Assembly (NCBI RefSeq): GCF_013155465.1
Contig: NZ_JABJVX010000004.1
Location: 186,001-250,000 of the forward strand
Direction of reading: 5' to 3'
Length of the DNA stretch: 64,000 nucleotides
Source: Alterinioella nitratireducens
GTDB lineage: Bacteria; Pseudomonadota; Alphaproteobacteria; Rhodobacterales; Rhodobacteraceae
Shown: positions 30,556 through 40,466 of the stretch, one piece after another
How the letters are laid out: every line of letters begins with the position of its first letter
Position numbering within the stretch: the first letter of the stretch is position 1
The notes under the pieces: model-generated
The model's input: the letters and a program-made list of their open reading frames with translations, nothing else
Database searches by the model: none
Told to the model about the DNA's origin: nothing
Position numbers and translations under genes: made by a program

Positions 30556-30627
30556 GGCAGATCCTCCAGGTTTTTAAGGGATGTGGCAGCATCCCGAGCA
30601 GACCTGGAAATAATCGCGGCGAACTAA

Positions 30628-30641
30628 GGCGGAAATTGGGC
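30628..30641 (-). promoter_or_regulatory. Shared upstream motif GCCCAATT-N3-GCC, copy 1
   Basis: On the minus strand this reads GCCCAATTTCCGCC, about 75 bases before the pilin 2 start. The same 8+3 pattern recurs before pilins 3 and 4. It is a candidate activator site or promoter element. Confidence 0.4.
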
Positions 30642-30717
30642 AAAAGTGGGCAATTGATGACAAATTGCGGGTGAAATTTGGAAACAAATTTCGTGAATTA
30701 TCTGGGTATTGGAAACA

Positions 30718-30747
30718 TGAAAAGGGCCGCGCTGGTTGCGCGGCCCT
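30718..30747 (-). terminator. Intrinsic terminator of pilin 3
   Basis: The stem agggccgcgc / gcgcggccct (30723-30747) has a 5-base loop. On the minus strand it is followed by TTTTC. It lies 31 bases past the pilin 3 stop. Confidence 0.85.
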
Positions 30748-30778
30748 CTTTGCGGGAGGTGTTTGGGATCGCGTCCTA

Positions 30779-30988
30779 TCAGGGCAGGGTGGCTGCGGTG
30801 CTGAAATCGGTGTCGATGCCCTGGCCCACCAGTTGGCCTTGGATGTCGCCCGACAGGTCTTCCACACCGGCAGACACGACGGCCATGACGGCCAGACCAA
30901 GGCCGACGATGGCGGCGGTCAGCACGACCCAGTCAACGGTCACGGCACCGGATTCGGATTTGGTGAAGTTCTTGATATATGCGGTCAT
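30779..30988 (-). CDS. flp: Flp-type pilin 3
   Basis: The 69-residue prepilin opens MTAYIKNFTKSESG, then AVTVDWVVLTAAIVGLG, with a tail ending TDFSTAATLP. It is nearly identical to pilin 4, with Thr9 as the only visible difference. Its own terminator follows, so it is probably monocistronic. Confidence 0.93.
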   Translation of the reverse strand: MTAYIKNFTKSESGAVTVDWVVLTAAIVGLGLAVMAVVSAGVEDLSGDIQGQLVGQGIDTDFSTAATLP

Positions 30989-31082
30989 TTGTTTAGCTCC
31001 AGATTTGGTTTGTCTTCAGTCAGGGTTGGCCCGTTTGAGGGGTGTGCCCCCTTGGGATGAGATGAATATGCTGGTCCATTGA

Positions 31083-31096
31083 GGCACGAATTGGGC
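31083..31096 (-). promoter_or_regulatory. Shared upstream motif GCCCAATT-N3-GCC, copy 2
   Basis: The minus strand reads GCCCAATTCGTGCC, about 95 bases before the pilin 3 start. See the copies at 30628 and 31578. Confidence 0.4.
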
Positions 31097-31174
31097 GATC
31101 GAGGGGATTTGTTTGGATTTTAGTAAGAAGATTCGGAGACTTTTCGGGATCGTATGGCGCGTCTCTGGAAATGA

Positions 31175-31209
31175 GAAAAGGGGGCCGCGCTGGTTGCGCG
31201 GCCCCCTTT
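31175..31209 (-). terminator. Intrinsic terminator of pilin 4
   Basis: The stem ggggccgcgc / gcgcggcccc is extended by further G-C and A-T pairs, with a tggtt loop and a T-rich end on the minus strand. It lies about 27 bases past the pilin 4 stop and is the counterpart of the pilin 3 terminator. Confidence 0.85.
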
Positions 31210-31236
31210 GTAGGAGGTGTTCTGGATCGCGTCCTA

Positions 31237-31446
31237 TCAGGGCAGGGTGGCTGCGGTGCTGAAATCGGTGTCGATGCCCTGGCCCACCAGTTGGCCTTGG
31301 ATGTCGCCCGACAGGTCTTCCACACCGGCGGACACGACGGCCATGACGGCCAGGCCGAGGCCCACGATGGCGGCGGTCAGCACGACCCAGTCAACGGTCA
31401 CGGCACCGGATTCGGATTTGGCGAAGTTCTTGATATATGCGGTCAT
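31237..31446 (-). CDS. flp: Flp-type pilin 4
   Basis: The 69-residue prepilin opens MTAYIKNFAKSESG and is otherwise the same as pilin 3. It is the first gene of the pilus locus. Its upstream side faces an AT-rich 323-base intergenic region. The cleavage site is expected after the Gly of SESG. Confidence 0.93.
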   Translation of the reverse strand: MTAYIKNFAKSESGAVTVDWVVLTAAIVGLGLAVMAVVSAGVEDLSGDIQGQLVGQGIDTDFSTAATLP

Positions 31447-31769
31447 TGGATTGTCCCTCGACAGGTTTGTGGTTGCTCGGTTTCTTCTTGCCCGCCTCTG
31501 GTGATCCGGACCGGGGATGTGCTCTGCGTTGGTCCCGCCCGGATCGGCGAATGAGAGAAGTTAGGCCCCGGAAATCGGGCAGGAATTGGGCGGGTTTTCG
31601 GTCATTTCACGTAATATTTACCATGCCGGCTCAGGGTTTTGGGGTGGGAATTATTTATTATCAATAAGTTAACGCAGATTGGTCAGAGGCGCGGCCTGGA
31701 CCTCTTTCCTAAAAAATGCGGATCAGGCAGACTGAAAGGAAAAAATCGCAGCCATGAGGAGCAGGTTCC
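31447..31769. other. Intergenic region between pilin 4 and the transglycosylase gene
   Basis: This 323-base divergent spacer is clearly AT-richer than the window, especially 31605-31680 (ttatttattatcaataagtt). It should contain promoters for both directions. It holds the third copy of the pilin motif. No coding frame was seen. Confidence 0.6.
31578..31591 (-). promoter_or_regulatory. Shared upstream motif GCCCAATT-N3-GCC, copy 3
   Basis: The minus strand reads GCCCAATTCCTGCC, about 132 bases before the pilin 4 start. The spacing to the start varies among the copies, which fits an activator site better than a core promoter. Confidence 0.4.
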
Positions 31770-32591
31770 ATGCGCAGTGCAGGTCTTTCCGCCGTCTTGC
31801 TGGTTCTGGCGGGGCTGGTCGCGCCCGTCGCGGCGCAGGAGGGTGATACAGACGGTCCGCCGCCGTTCCCCGAATTCAGTTTTCGCCGCATCACGGTGCC
31901 CGATGCAGGCCATACCGGTCCCCTGATCAATATCCAGATCGGGCCCCAGGCGGTTGCACCCGCTGCCGTCGCCACACCCGAGAGGCCAGCCGCGCCCGCC
32001 TCCTCGGCGTGGTTCTGGGACCAGATACCGGCAGGCCGCGATCAGGGCGCGGGGCGCTTCATGGCGGCGATCCGTCTGCTGGAAACCGCGCCCGAGGCGG
32101 CGGGCCTGCCCATCGCGCGGGCCGAGACATTGCTGGCGCTCTCCGAAAGTCATGACCTCGACATCCTGCGCGCCACCATCGGCACGCGCGTCTCACCGGC
32201 CTTGGTGCTGGCGGTGATGGCGGTGGAATCGCGCGGCGACCTGCGGGCCGAAAGCAGCGCGGGGGCGCAAGGTCTGATGCAGCTGATCCCGGCCACCGCC
32301 ACCCGGTTCGGCGTGTCCGACAGTTTCGATCCGGTCCAGAACATCTCCGGCGGTGTCGCCTATCTCGATTGGCTGATGGAGGAGTTCGACCGCGATCCGA
32401 TCCTGGCGCTGGCGGGCTACAACGCGGGCGAGGGGGCCGTGCGCGCGGCGGATGGCGTGCCGGATTACGCGGAGACGCGGGACTATGTGACCAGGGTTCT
32501 GGCAACCTGGCGCGCGGCGCGGCTGCTTTGCGTGACACCGCCGGAACTGGTCACGGATGGCTGCGTGTTGCGCACGATGATGGACGGGTAG
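31770..32591 (+). CDS. Lytic transglycosylase, SLT family
   Basis: The 273-residue exported protein has a signal peptide (about 1-22) and a C-terminal SLT domain with catalytic Glu153 in AVESRGD, then GAQGLMQLIPATATRFGV and ALAGYNAGEGAVR. It cleaves peptidoglycan glycan strands. Its position beside the pilus locus suggests a role in opening the wall for the pilus, but that is inference. The region between the signal peptide and domain is Pro/Ala-rich. Confidence 0.92.
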   Translation: MRSAGLSAVLLVLAGLVAPVAAQEGDTDGPPPFPEFSFRRITVPDAGHTGPLINIQIGPQAVAPAAVATPERPAAPASSAWFWDQIPAGRDQGAGRFMAAIRLLETAPEAAGLPIARAETLLALSESHDLDILRATIGTRVSPALVLAVMAVESRGDLRAESSAGAQGLMQLIPATATRFGVSDSFDPVQNISGGVAYLDWLMEEFDRDPILALAGYNAGEGAVRAADGVPDYAETRDYVTRVLATWRAARLLCVTPPELVTDGCVLRTMMDG

Positions 32592-32617
32592 GCGCGGGGT
32601 CGTCTCAAGCGCGTCCT

Positions 32618-33448
32618 TTACTCAGGCCGCAGCCCCAGGATCTCGCGCGCCTCCTGCCAGCTGGCAACCGGGCGCCCGTATTTCTTACAGGCATTGACCG
32701 TGCGTTCCACCAGCGCCGCGTTGGAAGGGGCAAGCGTGTCGCGGTCCAGGCGGATATTGTCCTCCAGCCCCGTCCGCGTATGCCCGCCCGCGGCAATCGC
32801 CCATTCATTGACCTCAAGCTGGTGCCGCCCGATCCCCGCGGCGCACCATTCGGCCTCGGGGGCCAGGCGCTCCATCGTTCTTACATAATAGTCGAACACG
32901 TCCCGATCCACCGGCATCGCGTTCTTCACCCCCATGACGAACTGCACATAGAGCGGCTTTGGCAGCCGCCCGTCCTTGTGCATCGCCACCGCCTGGTGGA
33001 TATGGCTGAGGTCGAAGGCCTCGATCTCGGGTACGACATCATGCGCGCGCATTTCCGAGGCCAGCCAATCGACCAGATCGGGCGGGTTCTCATAGACACG
33101 GGTGGGGAAGTTGTTGGACCCCACGGCCAGCGAGGCCATGTCGGGGCGCAGGGGCAACATGCCGCCGCGCGCCGACCCCGCGCCCGACCGCCCGCCTGTC
33201 GAGAACTGGATGATCATCCCCGGACAGTGCGTCTTGATCCCCTCCATCAGGCGGCCGAACTTCTCCGGGTCGCTGGTGGTGGAGCCGTCATCGTTGCGCA
33301 CATGCGCATGCACGATACTGGCCCCGGCCTCGAACGCTGCCTGGGTGCTCTCGATCTGTTCCGCGACCGTGATCGGCACGGCGGGATTGTCCGATTTCTG
33401 CGGCACCGAGCCTGTGATCGCCACGCAGATGATGCAGGGTTTGGTCAT
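32618..33448 (-). CDS. Beta-keto acid cleavage enzyme (BKACE, DUF849)
   Basis: The 276-residue TIM-barrel protein has the zinc motif HAHVR at 47-51, the signature GGRSGAGSARGGML (substrate loop) and NEWAIAAGGHTRTGLEDN with the conserved Glu. Characterised BKACEs condense a beta-keto acid with acetyl-CoA to give acetoacetate and a new acyl-CoA; Kce does this on 3-keto-5-aminohexanoate. Here it lies 11 bases after pcaG, the last gene of the pob/pca run. Its likely substrate is therefore a beta-keto acid of the aromatic pathway, possibly beta-ketoadipate. That substrate is inferred. Confidence 0.9.
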   Translation of the reverse strand: MTKPCIICVAITGSVPQKSDNPAVPITVAEQIESTQAAFEAGASIVHAHVRNDDGSTTSDPEKFGRLMEGIKTHCPGMIIQFSTGGRSGAGSARGGMLPLRPDMASLAVGSNNFPTRVYENPPDLVDWLASEMRAHDVVPEIEAFDLSHIHQAVAMHKDGRLPKPLYVQFVMGVKNAMPVDRDVFDYYVRTMERLAPEAEWCAAGIGRHQLEVNEWAIAAGGHTRTGLEDNIRLDRDTLAPSNAALVERTVNACKKYGRPVASWQEAREILGLRPE

Positions 33449-33459
33449 GTCGGGGCCTC

Positions 33460-34073
33460 TCAGATGTCGAAGAAGACGGTTTCGTCCTGTCCCTGCACCT
33501 TGATGTCAAAGCGGTAGAGGGGCAAGCCGTCGCGGTCCTCGCGCCTGGCGATCAGCGTCGCGCGGCGACGTTCCCATTCAATGAGGTTGATCACCGGATC
33601 CTCGGCATTGGCCGCGTCCTCGTCAGCGAAATACATCCGGGTGTTAAGCCCCAGGTTGATCCCGCGCGCGACAATCCAGAGGTTGATATGCGGCGCCATG
33701 AGCCGCCCGTTGCGCCCCATCACGCGTCCCGGCTTGACCGTGTCGAAGCCCCATTCGCCGGTCTCGAAATCGGTGATGACACGGCCCCAACCGCGAAAAC
33801 CCTCCTCGACCTCGCCGCCGCCCTCGGGATGGGCGTAATGCCCGTCGGCATTGGCCTGCCATGCCTCCAGCAGCACATCCTTGATCGGGCTTCCGGTGCC
33901 GTCGATCACCAGACCTTCGACGCGGATGCGTTCGCCCTTGGGGTTCGGTCCGGCGATGTCATGGCCCAGTTCCTCGCGGTAGATGTCGAAGCCCGCCGCA
34001 CCGGGGGCGAGGCCGATATGGACGTAAGGCCCTGCCGTCTGCGAGGGCGTTTCCTTGAGGTATTTCATTCCCA

Positions 34074-34074
<1 letters not shown>
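33460..34074 (-). CDS. pcaG: Protocatechuate 3,4-dioxygenase alpha subunit
   Basis: The 204-residue subunit has TPSQTAGPYVHIGL near the N-terminus and the intradiol fold signatures LEAWQANADGHYAHPE and APHINLWIVARG. It pairs with PcaH to cleave protocatechuate ring C3-C4 to 3-carboxy-cis,cis-muconate. Its start overlaps the pcaH stop by one base. Confidence 0.96.
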
Positions 34075-35179
<1,105 letters not shown>

Positions 35180-35190
35180 CGCATGTTCCT

Positions 35191-36360
35191 TCAATAGGGC
35201 AGGCCGACGTAATTTTCCGCGAAAACCTTCTGCGCGCTGTCATTGTCGCGCAGGAACTCCAGATCGGCGCGCTGCATCTTGATGTCGAACTCGCTCTGAT
35301 CGGGGTAGCGGTGCAGCATGTTGGTGGTGGCCCAACTGAAGCGCTCGGCCTTCCAGACGCGGGCCAGCGCCTTGCCGGAATAGCTGTCCAGCCCCTCCGC
35401 CTCGCCGTCCTGATACTTGGCCAACAGACCGTGATAGAGGTAGTGGATGTCCGAGGCCGCCGTGTTCAGCCCCTTGGCCCCCGTGGGCGGCACGATATGG
35501 GCCGCGTCGCCACAGAGGAACAGCCGCCCCCACCGCATCGGCTCGGTCACGAAACTGCGCAGCGGTGCGATGGATTTCTCGATGCTCGGCCCGGTGATCA
35601 GGTTGTCGGCATGTTCTTCCGGGATACGGCGCTTCAATTCCTCCCAGAAACCCGCATCATCCCAGTCGTCGGGGGAATCGCTCAACGAGCACTGGATATA
35701 GTAGCGGCTGAGATTGGCATTGCGCATCGAACAGAGCGCGAAACCGCGATCCGAATTGGAATAGATCAGTTCCTCATGCACGGGCGGCGTTTCCGACAGG
35801 ATGCCGAGCCAGCCGAAGGGATAGACCTTCTCATACTCGCGCCGCACCGACAGGGGGATGGTCTGGCGACTGACACCATGAAACCCGTCGCAGCCCGCCA
35901 CGTAATCGCAGTCGATCCGGTGTTCGACCCCGTCCACGAAATAGGTGACATGCGGCGCGTCGCTGTCGGCCCCGTGGATCGTCACCCCATCGACGTTGAA
36001 GACGACCTTGCCCTCCATTGCCTCGCGCGCATCATAGAGGTCGCGCGTCACCTCGGTCTGGCCGTAGACCATGACCGTTGTGCCGGTGTGGCGTTTGAAA
36101 TCGACGTGGAAATCCTCGTTGTCGAAGGCGATGACGGTGCCATCATGGATGAAGCCTTCGTTATCCATGCGCGCGCCCACCCCGGCCTCGCGCATCAGGT
36201 CGACGAAGCCGACTTCCAGGATGCCCGCGCGGATGCGGCCAAGCACGTATTGCCGCGTCTTGCGTTCCAGCACGACCGTGTCGATGCCCTTGCGGTGCAG
36301 AAGCTGGCTGAGCAGGAGGCCCGAGGGCCCGCCGCCGATGATGACCACTTGTGTACGCAT
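35191..36360 (-). CDS. pobA: 4-hydroxybenzoate 3-monooxygenase
   Basis: The 389-residue flavoprotein has an N-terminal FAD motif GGGPSGLLLSQLL, a DG motif (YVAGCDGFHG) and LFLCGDAAHIVPPTGAKGLN near residue 280. It hydroxylates 4-hydroxybenzoate to protocatechuate with NADPH and O2. It is the first gene of the pob/pca run, divergent from the LysR regulator. Confidence 0.95.
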   Translation of the reverse strand: MRTQVVIIGGGPSGLLLSQLLHRKGIDTVVLERKTRQYVLGRIRAGILEVGFVDLMREAGVGARMDNEGFIHDGTVIAFDNEDFHVDFKRHTGTTVMVYGQTEVTRDLYDAREAMEGKVVFNVDGVTIHGADSDAPHVTYFVDGVEHRIDCDYVAGCDGFHGVSRQTIPLSVRREYEKVYPFGWLGILSETPPVHEELIYSNSDRGFALCSMRNANLSRYYIQCSLSDSPDDWDDAGFWEELKRRIPEEHADNLITGPSIEKSIAPLRSFVTEPMRWGRLFLCGDAAHIVPPTGAKGLNTAASDIHYLYHGLLAKYQDGEAEGLDSYSGKALARVWKAERFSWATTNMLHRYPDQSEFDIKMQRADLEFLRDNDSAQKVFAENYVGLPY

Positions 36361-36448
36361 GATGATCCTCCCTTGCCTAACCGTAACTTGACGGCCAAGG
36401 ATTGCAAAATCCGTTTGTCGCCAGTTTACTTATCGAAATGGGCAAGCA
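36361..36448. promoter_or_regulatory. Divergent pobA-pcaQ control region
   Basis: This 88-base gap contains the dyad ggatt-gcaa-aatcc (36399-36412), suited to a LysR-type dimer, in an AT-rich stretch. PcaQ-type regulators activate the divergent pca genes in response to pathway intermediates. That this dyad is the PcaQ site is inferred. Confidence 0.5.
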
Positions 36449-37369
36449 ATGATCGACCGTCGCATCAAGATCCGCCATGTTCAGGCCTTCGTGGAAATCA
36501 CGCGCCAGGGCCGCATGAACCGCGCGGCCGAGGCGCTCTATCTCACCCAACCGGCCATGTCGCGCACGTTGAAGGAATTGGAGGAGATCGTTGGCCAGCC
36601 GCTCCTCATTCGCAGCCGCGCAGGCGTGACGTTGACGCCGCAGGGCAAGGTCTTCCTGCATTTCGCCCGGATGAGCCTGGCTGCCCTGCGCCAGGGCTTC
36701 GACGGCGTGGCACAGGTGGAACGGCGCGGGCGGTCGCTGCTGTCCGTCGGCCTCCTGCCCAGTGTCGCCGCCTGGCTGATGCCCGAGGTCGTGCGAGAGG
36801 CCGAACTGGCGTTGCCCGAGCTTGCCCTGCGCATCCTCGACGGCCCGCACGCCTACCTGATCGAGCGATTGCGCAGCGGGGATCTGGACCTCGTGATCGG
36901 GCGCATGGGGCCCCCTGACACGATGCAAGGTCTGTCCTTCATGCAGCTTTACAATGAGCACGTTGTTTTCGTCACCCGCCCCGGCCACCCGATCCTTGAG
37001 GCCCCCAGCCTGGATGCGCTGACCGACTGGCCCGTGGTCTACCCGCCCGACGGCTCGGCCATCGCGCCCTTGGTCGAGCGTTTCCTGATCGCCAATGGCG
37101 TGGGCGAGATCCCCCGCAAGCTGGAGACCGTTTCGGGCGCGTTTGGCCGGGTCTACACCCACCGGTCGGACGCGATCTGGATCATCTCTTCGGGCGTCGT
37201 GGCCAATGAGGTGGCCGAGGGCAAACTGGTCGAACTGCCCTTCGACACCAGCCTGACCACCGGGCCGGTCGGCCTGATGCTGCGCCCCGATGCGGAACCC
37301 GCACTGGGGGTGGAGCCATTCCGAAAGGTGCTGGAGGAGGTCGTCGCGCGGCTGGTGCCCGCGCGGTGA
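36449..37369 (+). CDS. pcaQ: LysR-type regulator, PcaQ-like
   Basis: The 306-residue protein has an N-terminal HTH (residues about 10-60, RHVQAFVEITRQGRMNRAAEALYLTQPAMSRTLKELE in pieces RMNRAAEALYL and TQPAMSRTL) and a ligand-binding domain. It is divergent from pobA-pcaCHG, as PcaQ is in related bacteria. The expected role is activation of the pca operon. Confidence 0.88.
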   Translation: MIDRRIKIRHVQAFVEITRQGRMNRAAEALYLTQPAMSRTLKELEEIVGQPLLIRSRAGVTLTPQGKVFLHFARMSLAALRQGFDGVAQVERRGRSLLSVGLLPSVAAWLMPEVVREAELALPELALRILDGPHAYLIERLRSGDLDLVIGRMGPPDTMQGLSFMQLYNEHVVFVTRPGHPILEAPSLDALTDWPVVYPPDGSAIAPLVERFLIANGVGEIPRKLETVSGAFGRVYTHRSDAIWIISSGVVANEVAEGKLVELPFDTSLTTGPVGLMLRPDAEPALGVEPFRKVLEEVVARLVPAR

Positions 37370-37408
37370 GGTGCCGGGCAGGGGAAAGCCCCCCCGCCCG
37401 GCCCGATC

Positions 37409-38035
37409 TCAATTGACGATGGTCGCCTCGGTCGCGGCGCGGATCTCGTCTTCGGTCACGCCCTCGGCGGTCTCGACGATCTTCAGCCCGCCCTCGACGA
37501 CATCGAGAACACCCAGGTTGGTGATGATCCGGTCCACCACGCCGGTGCCGGTCAGCGGCAGGGTGCATTCCTTCAGGAGCTTGCTGTCGCCATGCTTGTT
37601 GGTGTGGTCCATCACCACGATCACGCGGCCCACGCCCGCGACAAGGTCCATCGCGCCGCCCATGCCCTTGACCAGCTTGCCGGGGATCATCCAGTTGGCG
37701 AGGTCGCCGTTTTCGGCCACCTCCATCGCGCCCAGGATCGCCGCCGCGATCTTGCCGCCGCGGATCATGCCGAAGCTGGTAGCTGAATCAAAATAGGCGG
37801 TGCGGCTCAACTCGGTGATGGTCTGCTTGCCGGCGTTGATCAGGTCGGGGTCTTCCTCGCCCTCATAGGGGAACGGGCCCATGCCGAGCATGCCGTTTTC
37901 GGATTGCAGGGTGATGTCCTTGTCGCCCACGTAATTCGCCACCAGCGTCGGAATGCCGATGCCGAGGTTCACATACCAGCCGTCTTCCAGTTCTTCCGCG
38001 GCACGCGCCGCCATTTGGTTGCGATCCCAGGGCAT
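37409..38035 (-). CDS. scoB: 3-oxoacid CoA-transferase subunit B
   Basis: The 208-residue subunit starts at 38035 ([16 protein letters not shown]) and has the family [11 protein letters not shown] and the catalytic-Glu motif [10 protein letters not shown] near residue 50. With ScoA it moves CoA from succinyl-CoA to acetoacetate. It overlaps the scoA stop by one base. Sequence character is ScoB-like rather than clearly PcaJ. Confidence 0.9.
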   Translation of the reverse strand: MPWDRNQMAARAAEELEDGWYVNLGIGIPTLVANYVGDKDITLQSENGMLGMGPFPYEGEEDPDLINAGKQTITELSRTAYFDSATSFGMIRGGKIAAAILGAMEVAENGDLANWMIPGKLVKGMGGAMDLVAGVGRVIVVMDHTNKHGDSKLLKECTLPLTGTGVVDRIITNLGVLDVVEGGLKIVETAEGVTEDEIRAATEATIVN

Positions 38036-38739
38036 TATGCGTCCTCCCGCTTGCGCACGGTGCGCTGTTCGATGCGTTTTTCGTGCTGCCCTTGGATCAG
38101 GCGATGCACGTAGATGCCGGGCAGGTGGATCAGGTCGGGGTCCAGCGAGCCGCGCGGCACGATCTCCTCGACCTCGGCGATGCAGATACGCCCACACATC
38201 GCGGCGGGCGGGTTGAAGTTGCGCGCCGTCTTGCGGAAGATCAGGTTGCCGGTGTCGTCCGCTTTCCACGCCTTGACGATGGAGAGGTCGGCGAAGATGC
38301 CTTCCTCCATGATGTAGTCCTCGCCGTTGAATTGCTTGACGTCCTTGCCCTCGGCGATCTGGGTGCCGACGCCGGTCTTGGTGTAGAAGCCCGGAATACC
38401 GGCCCCGCCCGCGCGCATCCGTTCGGCCAGCGTGCCTTGCGGGTTGAACTCAAGCTCCAGCTCGCCGGACAGGTATTGCCGCATGAATTCGGCATTCTCG
38501 CCCACGTAGGACGACATCATTTTCTTGATCTGCCGGGTCTCCAGGAGCTTGCCGAGGCCGAAGCCATCAACGCCCGCATTGTTCGAGGCAACCGTCAGAT
38601 CCTTGACGCCCGACGCGACGATGCCGTCGATCAGCAGTTCCGGAATACCGCAGAGGCCGAACCCCCCCGCGGCGATAAGCATGCCGTCGTGCAGGACACC
38701 GTCCAGCGCTTCAGTAGCCGAGCCGTATACCTTCTTCAT
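38035..38739 (-). CDS. scoA: 3-oxoacid CoA-transferase subunit A
   Basis: The 234-residue subunit has the [10 protein letters not shown] motif, [19 protein letters not shown] and [15 protein letters not shown], all resembling succinyl-CoA:acetoacetate transferase ScoA more than PcaI. It precedes scoB. In this neighbourhood it could act on beta-ketoadipate (PcaI role) or on acetoacetate released by the BKACE; the sequence favours acetoacetate. Confidence 0.9.
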   Translation of the reverse strand: MKKVYGSATEALDGVLHDGMLIAAGGFGLCGIPELLIDGIVASGVKDLTVASNNAGVDGFGLGKLLETRQIKKMMSSYVGENAEFMRQYLSGELELEFNPQGTLAERMRAGGAGIPGFYTKTGVGTQIAEGKDVKQFNGEDYIMEEGIFADLSIVKAWKADDTGNLIFRKTARNFNPPAAMCGRICIAEVEEIVPRGSLDPDLIHLPGIYVHRLIQGQHEKRIEQRTVRKREDA

Positions 38740-38826
38740 GGAGCACCTTTCCCATTGAAACCCCGCGCAACCTGACGCGGGCCGATGTAACTGTCAACGC
38801 ATGTGCCGCAGCGCGGCAAAGCGCAT

Positions 38827-39924
38827 CTAGAGCGCCGCCTCCATTTCCGCGATCAGGATCGAGCAGTAATGCTCGAACCGGGCGTTCGGCTGGCGGGCGT
38901 CGAAGGTGTCGCCCAGGGGGTCGGGCGCGTCGATCGTGCTGCCCGCCATTTCGGCAATCACGCCATGGCCGCAAAAGGGCACGTAAGCCTCGGAATAGCC
39001 GCCCTCATGGACCACCAGCAGCTTGCCGCCGCAGAGGTCGGCGGCGGCCTCCATCACCATCGTGGTCATGGCGCGGAAGGTCTCGGCGGTGGCCAGCATC
39101 CGGCTGAGCGGGTCGATGGCCGCCGCGTCATAGCCGCAGGCGACGATGATCACGTCGGGCTGGAACTCGGTCAGGGCGGGGAGGACCAGCCGCTCCATCG
39201 CCTCAAGATAGGTCGCATGGCCCGCGCCGGGGGGCAGGGGGATATTGAGGTTGAACCCCTCGCCCGCGCCCAGGCCGCGATCCTCGAAATCCCCGGTGTC
39301 GATGGGGTAGTTGCGTTCCTGGTGCAGCGAGATCGCCAGCACATCGTCGCGGTCGTAATAGATCGCCTCGGTGCCGTTGCCGTGATGCACGTCCCAATCC
39401 ACAACCGCGACGCGGGTGGCCAGCCCGCCCGCCAGCGCCGCCTCGATCGCGATGGGAATGTTGGCCAGCAGGCAGAACCCGTTGGGATAATCCGGCAGGC
39501 AGTGATGGCCGGGCGGGCGCGACAGGGAATAGGCATTGTCCACCTCGCCGGTCAGCACGGCCGCAAGCGCCGCCTTGGCCAGCCCTGCCGAGACGCAGGC
39601 GATCTCGTATCCGCCGGGGCCGAACGGCGTGCGCAGCCCCAACTCTCCGCCGCCCGCATCTGACATCTCCTTGAACCGGGACAGGTAGCGCTCGGGGTGG
39701 ACGCGCCGCAGGTCTTCATATGTCGCGGGCGGGGCGTGGCGCTGGATCAACTCGTCGATCAGGCCGGTCACCTCCATCAGGTTCTTGAGCCGCCGCTTGG
39801 TCTCGGGGTTCTCGGGCAGCCCGCCCGCCATCGGCTGCACCAGCCCACCGACCGGCATCGTTGCGGCGTAATTTCCACCCGAATGCCAGAAACAGCGTTC
39901 GTCCCAGAAAAACCCTGTGCGCAT
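38827..39924 (-). CDS. Histone-deacetylase-family amidohydrolase
   Basis: The 365-residue protein starts at 39924 and has the class II HDAC-like motifs RPPGHHC, DWDVHHGNGT (metal ligands), CGYDAAAIDPLSRM and a late GGY. Bacterial relatives deacetylate acetylpolyamines or other N-acetyl amines. It is 87 bases upstream of scoAB on the opposite-facing side of a small gap and may be separate from it. Confidence 0.9.
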   Translation of the reverse strand: MRTGFFWDERCFWHSGGNYAATMPVGGLVQPMAGGLPENPETKRRLKNLMEVTGLIDELIQRHAPPATYEDLRRVHPERYLSRFKEMSDAGGGELGLRTPFGPGGYEIACVSAGLAKAALAAVLTGEVDNAYSLSRPPGHHCLPDYPNGFCLLANIPIAIEAALAGGLATRVAVVDWDVHHGNGTEAIYYDRDDVLAISLHQERNYPIDTGDFEDRGLGAGEGFNLNIPLPPGAGHATYLEAMERLVLPALTEFQPDVIIVACGYDAAAIDPLSRMLATAETFRAMTTMVMEAAADLCGGKLLVVHEGGYSEAYVPFCGHGVIAEMAGSTIDAPDPLGDTFDARQPNARFEHYCSILIAEMEAAL

Positions 39925-40021
39925 GATCCCTCCCGTTGATGGCCTTGCCGCCAGAGTGGCCCCGCCCGCCTTGCGTTGCAAGTGCTTGACGAGGGCGGGT
40001 GCGGGCGGCTTCTCTGGGGGC

Positions 40022-40369
40022 ATGACGGACCCTACCGACACCGAGCTGGCCGACCGCTACCGAACCGCCCTGGAGGAGGAGCGCGCCGCCCTGCTGACCG
40101 CGTCCGAGGACACCGGCGAGGGGCGCAAGCCGGTCATGCTGGATCAGACGCAGGTGGGGCGGCTGTCGCGCATGGACGCGATGCAGGGCCAGGCGATGGA
40201 GGCGGCGCTCGAGGCGCGCCGACACGGGCGCATCCGCGCCATCGACGCCGCCCTGCGCCGGATCGAGGAAGGCGAATTCGGCTGGTGCGATGATTGCGGC
40301 AGCTTCATCGGCTTTGGGCGGCTCGATTCCGATGCCGCCGCGATGCGCTGCATCTCCTGCGCGTCCTGA
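40022..40369 (+). CDS. DksA/TraR-type zinc-finger protein
   Basis: The 115-residue protein starts at ATG 40022. It has an N-terminal helical region rich in Glu/Arg and a C-terminal C4 zinc finger, CDDCGSFIGFGRL with a closing CISC. Such proteins bind the RNA polymerase secondary channel. It is shorter than DksA itself. It points away from the HDAC-family gene and converges on the sulfotransferase gene. Confidence 0.85.
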   Translation: MTDPTDTELADRYRTALEEERAALLTASEDTGEGRKPVMLDQTQVGRLSRMDAMQGQAMEAALEARRHGRIRAIDAALRRIEEGEFGWCDDCGSFIGFGRLDSDAAAMRCISCAS

Positions 40370-40371
40370 GG

Positions 40372-40426
40372 CGTTTCGGGTTCCAACGAAAAGTGAGGAT
40401 CGGTTTTCGCGTTCGACCCTGAAACG
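40372..40426. repeat. Imperfect inverted repeat between convergent genes
   Basis: Outer arms cgtttcgggt (40372) and accctgaaacg (40416) and inner arms aacgaaaa and ttttcgcgtt can fold together. It lies between two convergent stops, so a bidirectional terminator is the simplest reading. No clean T tract is present. Confidence 0.4.
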
Positions 40427-40466
40427 GGCGAGGCAGAGAAACCGATGCAACTGGACCTGAAACGAT

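Larger units (their letters stand above)
30720..31446 (-). repeat. Tandem duplication of a pilin-plus-terminator cassette
   Basis: About 270 bases are repeated: 30720-30988 and 31174-31446. Each unit contains the terminator hairpin, a short spacer (ggatcgcgtcctatcagggc) and a pilin gene. The pilins differ by one residue (Thr9 versus Ala9). The DNA differs at only a few positions, so the duplication looks recent or is kept uniform by gene conversion. Confidence 0.85.

Noticed and set aside
37409-38739. PcaI/PcaJ assignment for the CoA-transferase
   Set aside because: Sequence motifs match ScoA/ScoB more closely; the choice affects the pathway hypothesis and should be verified.
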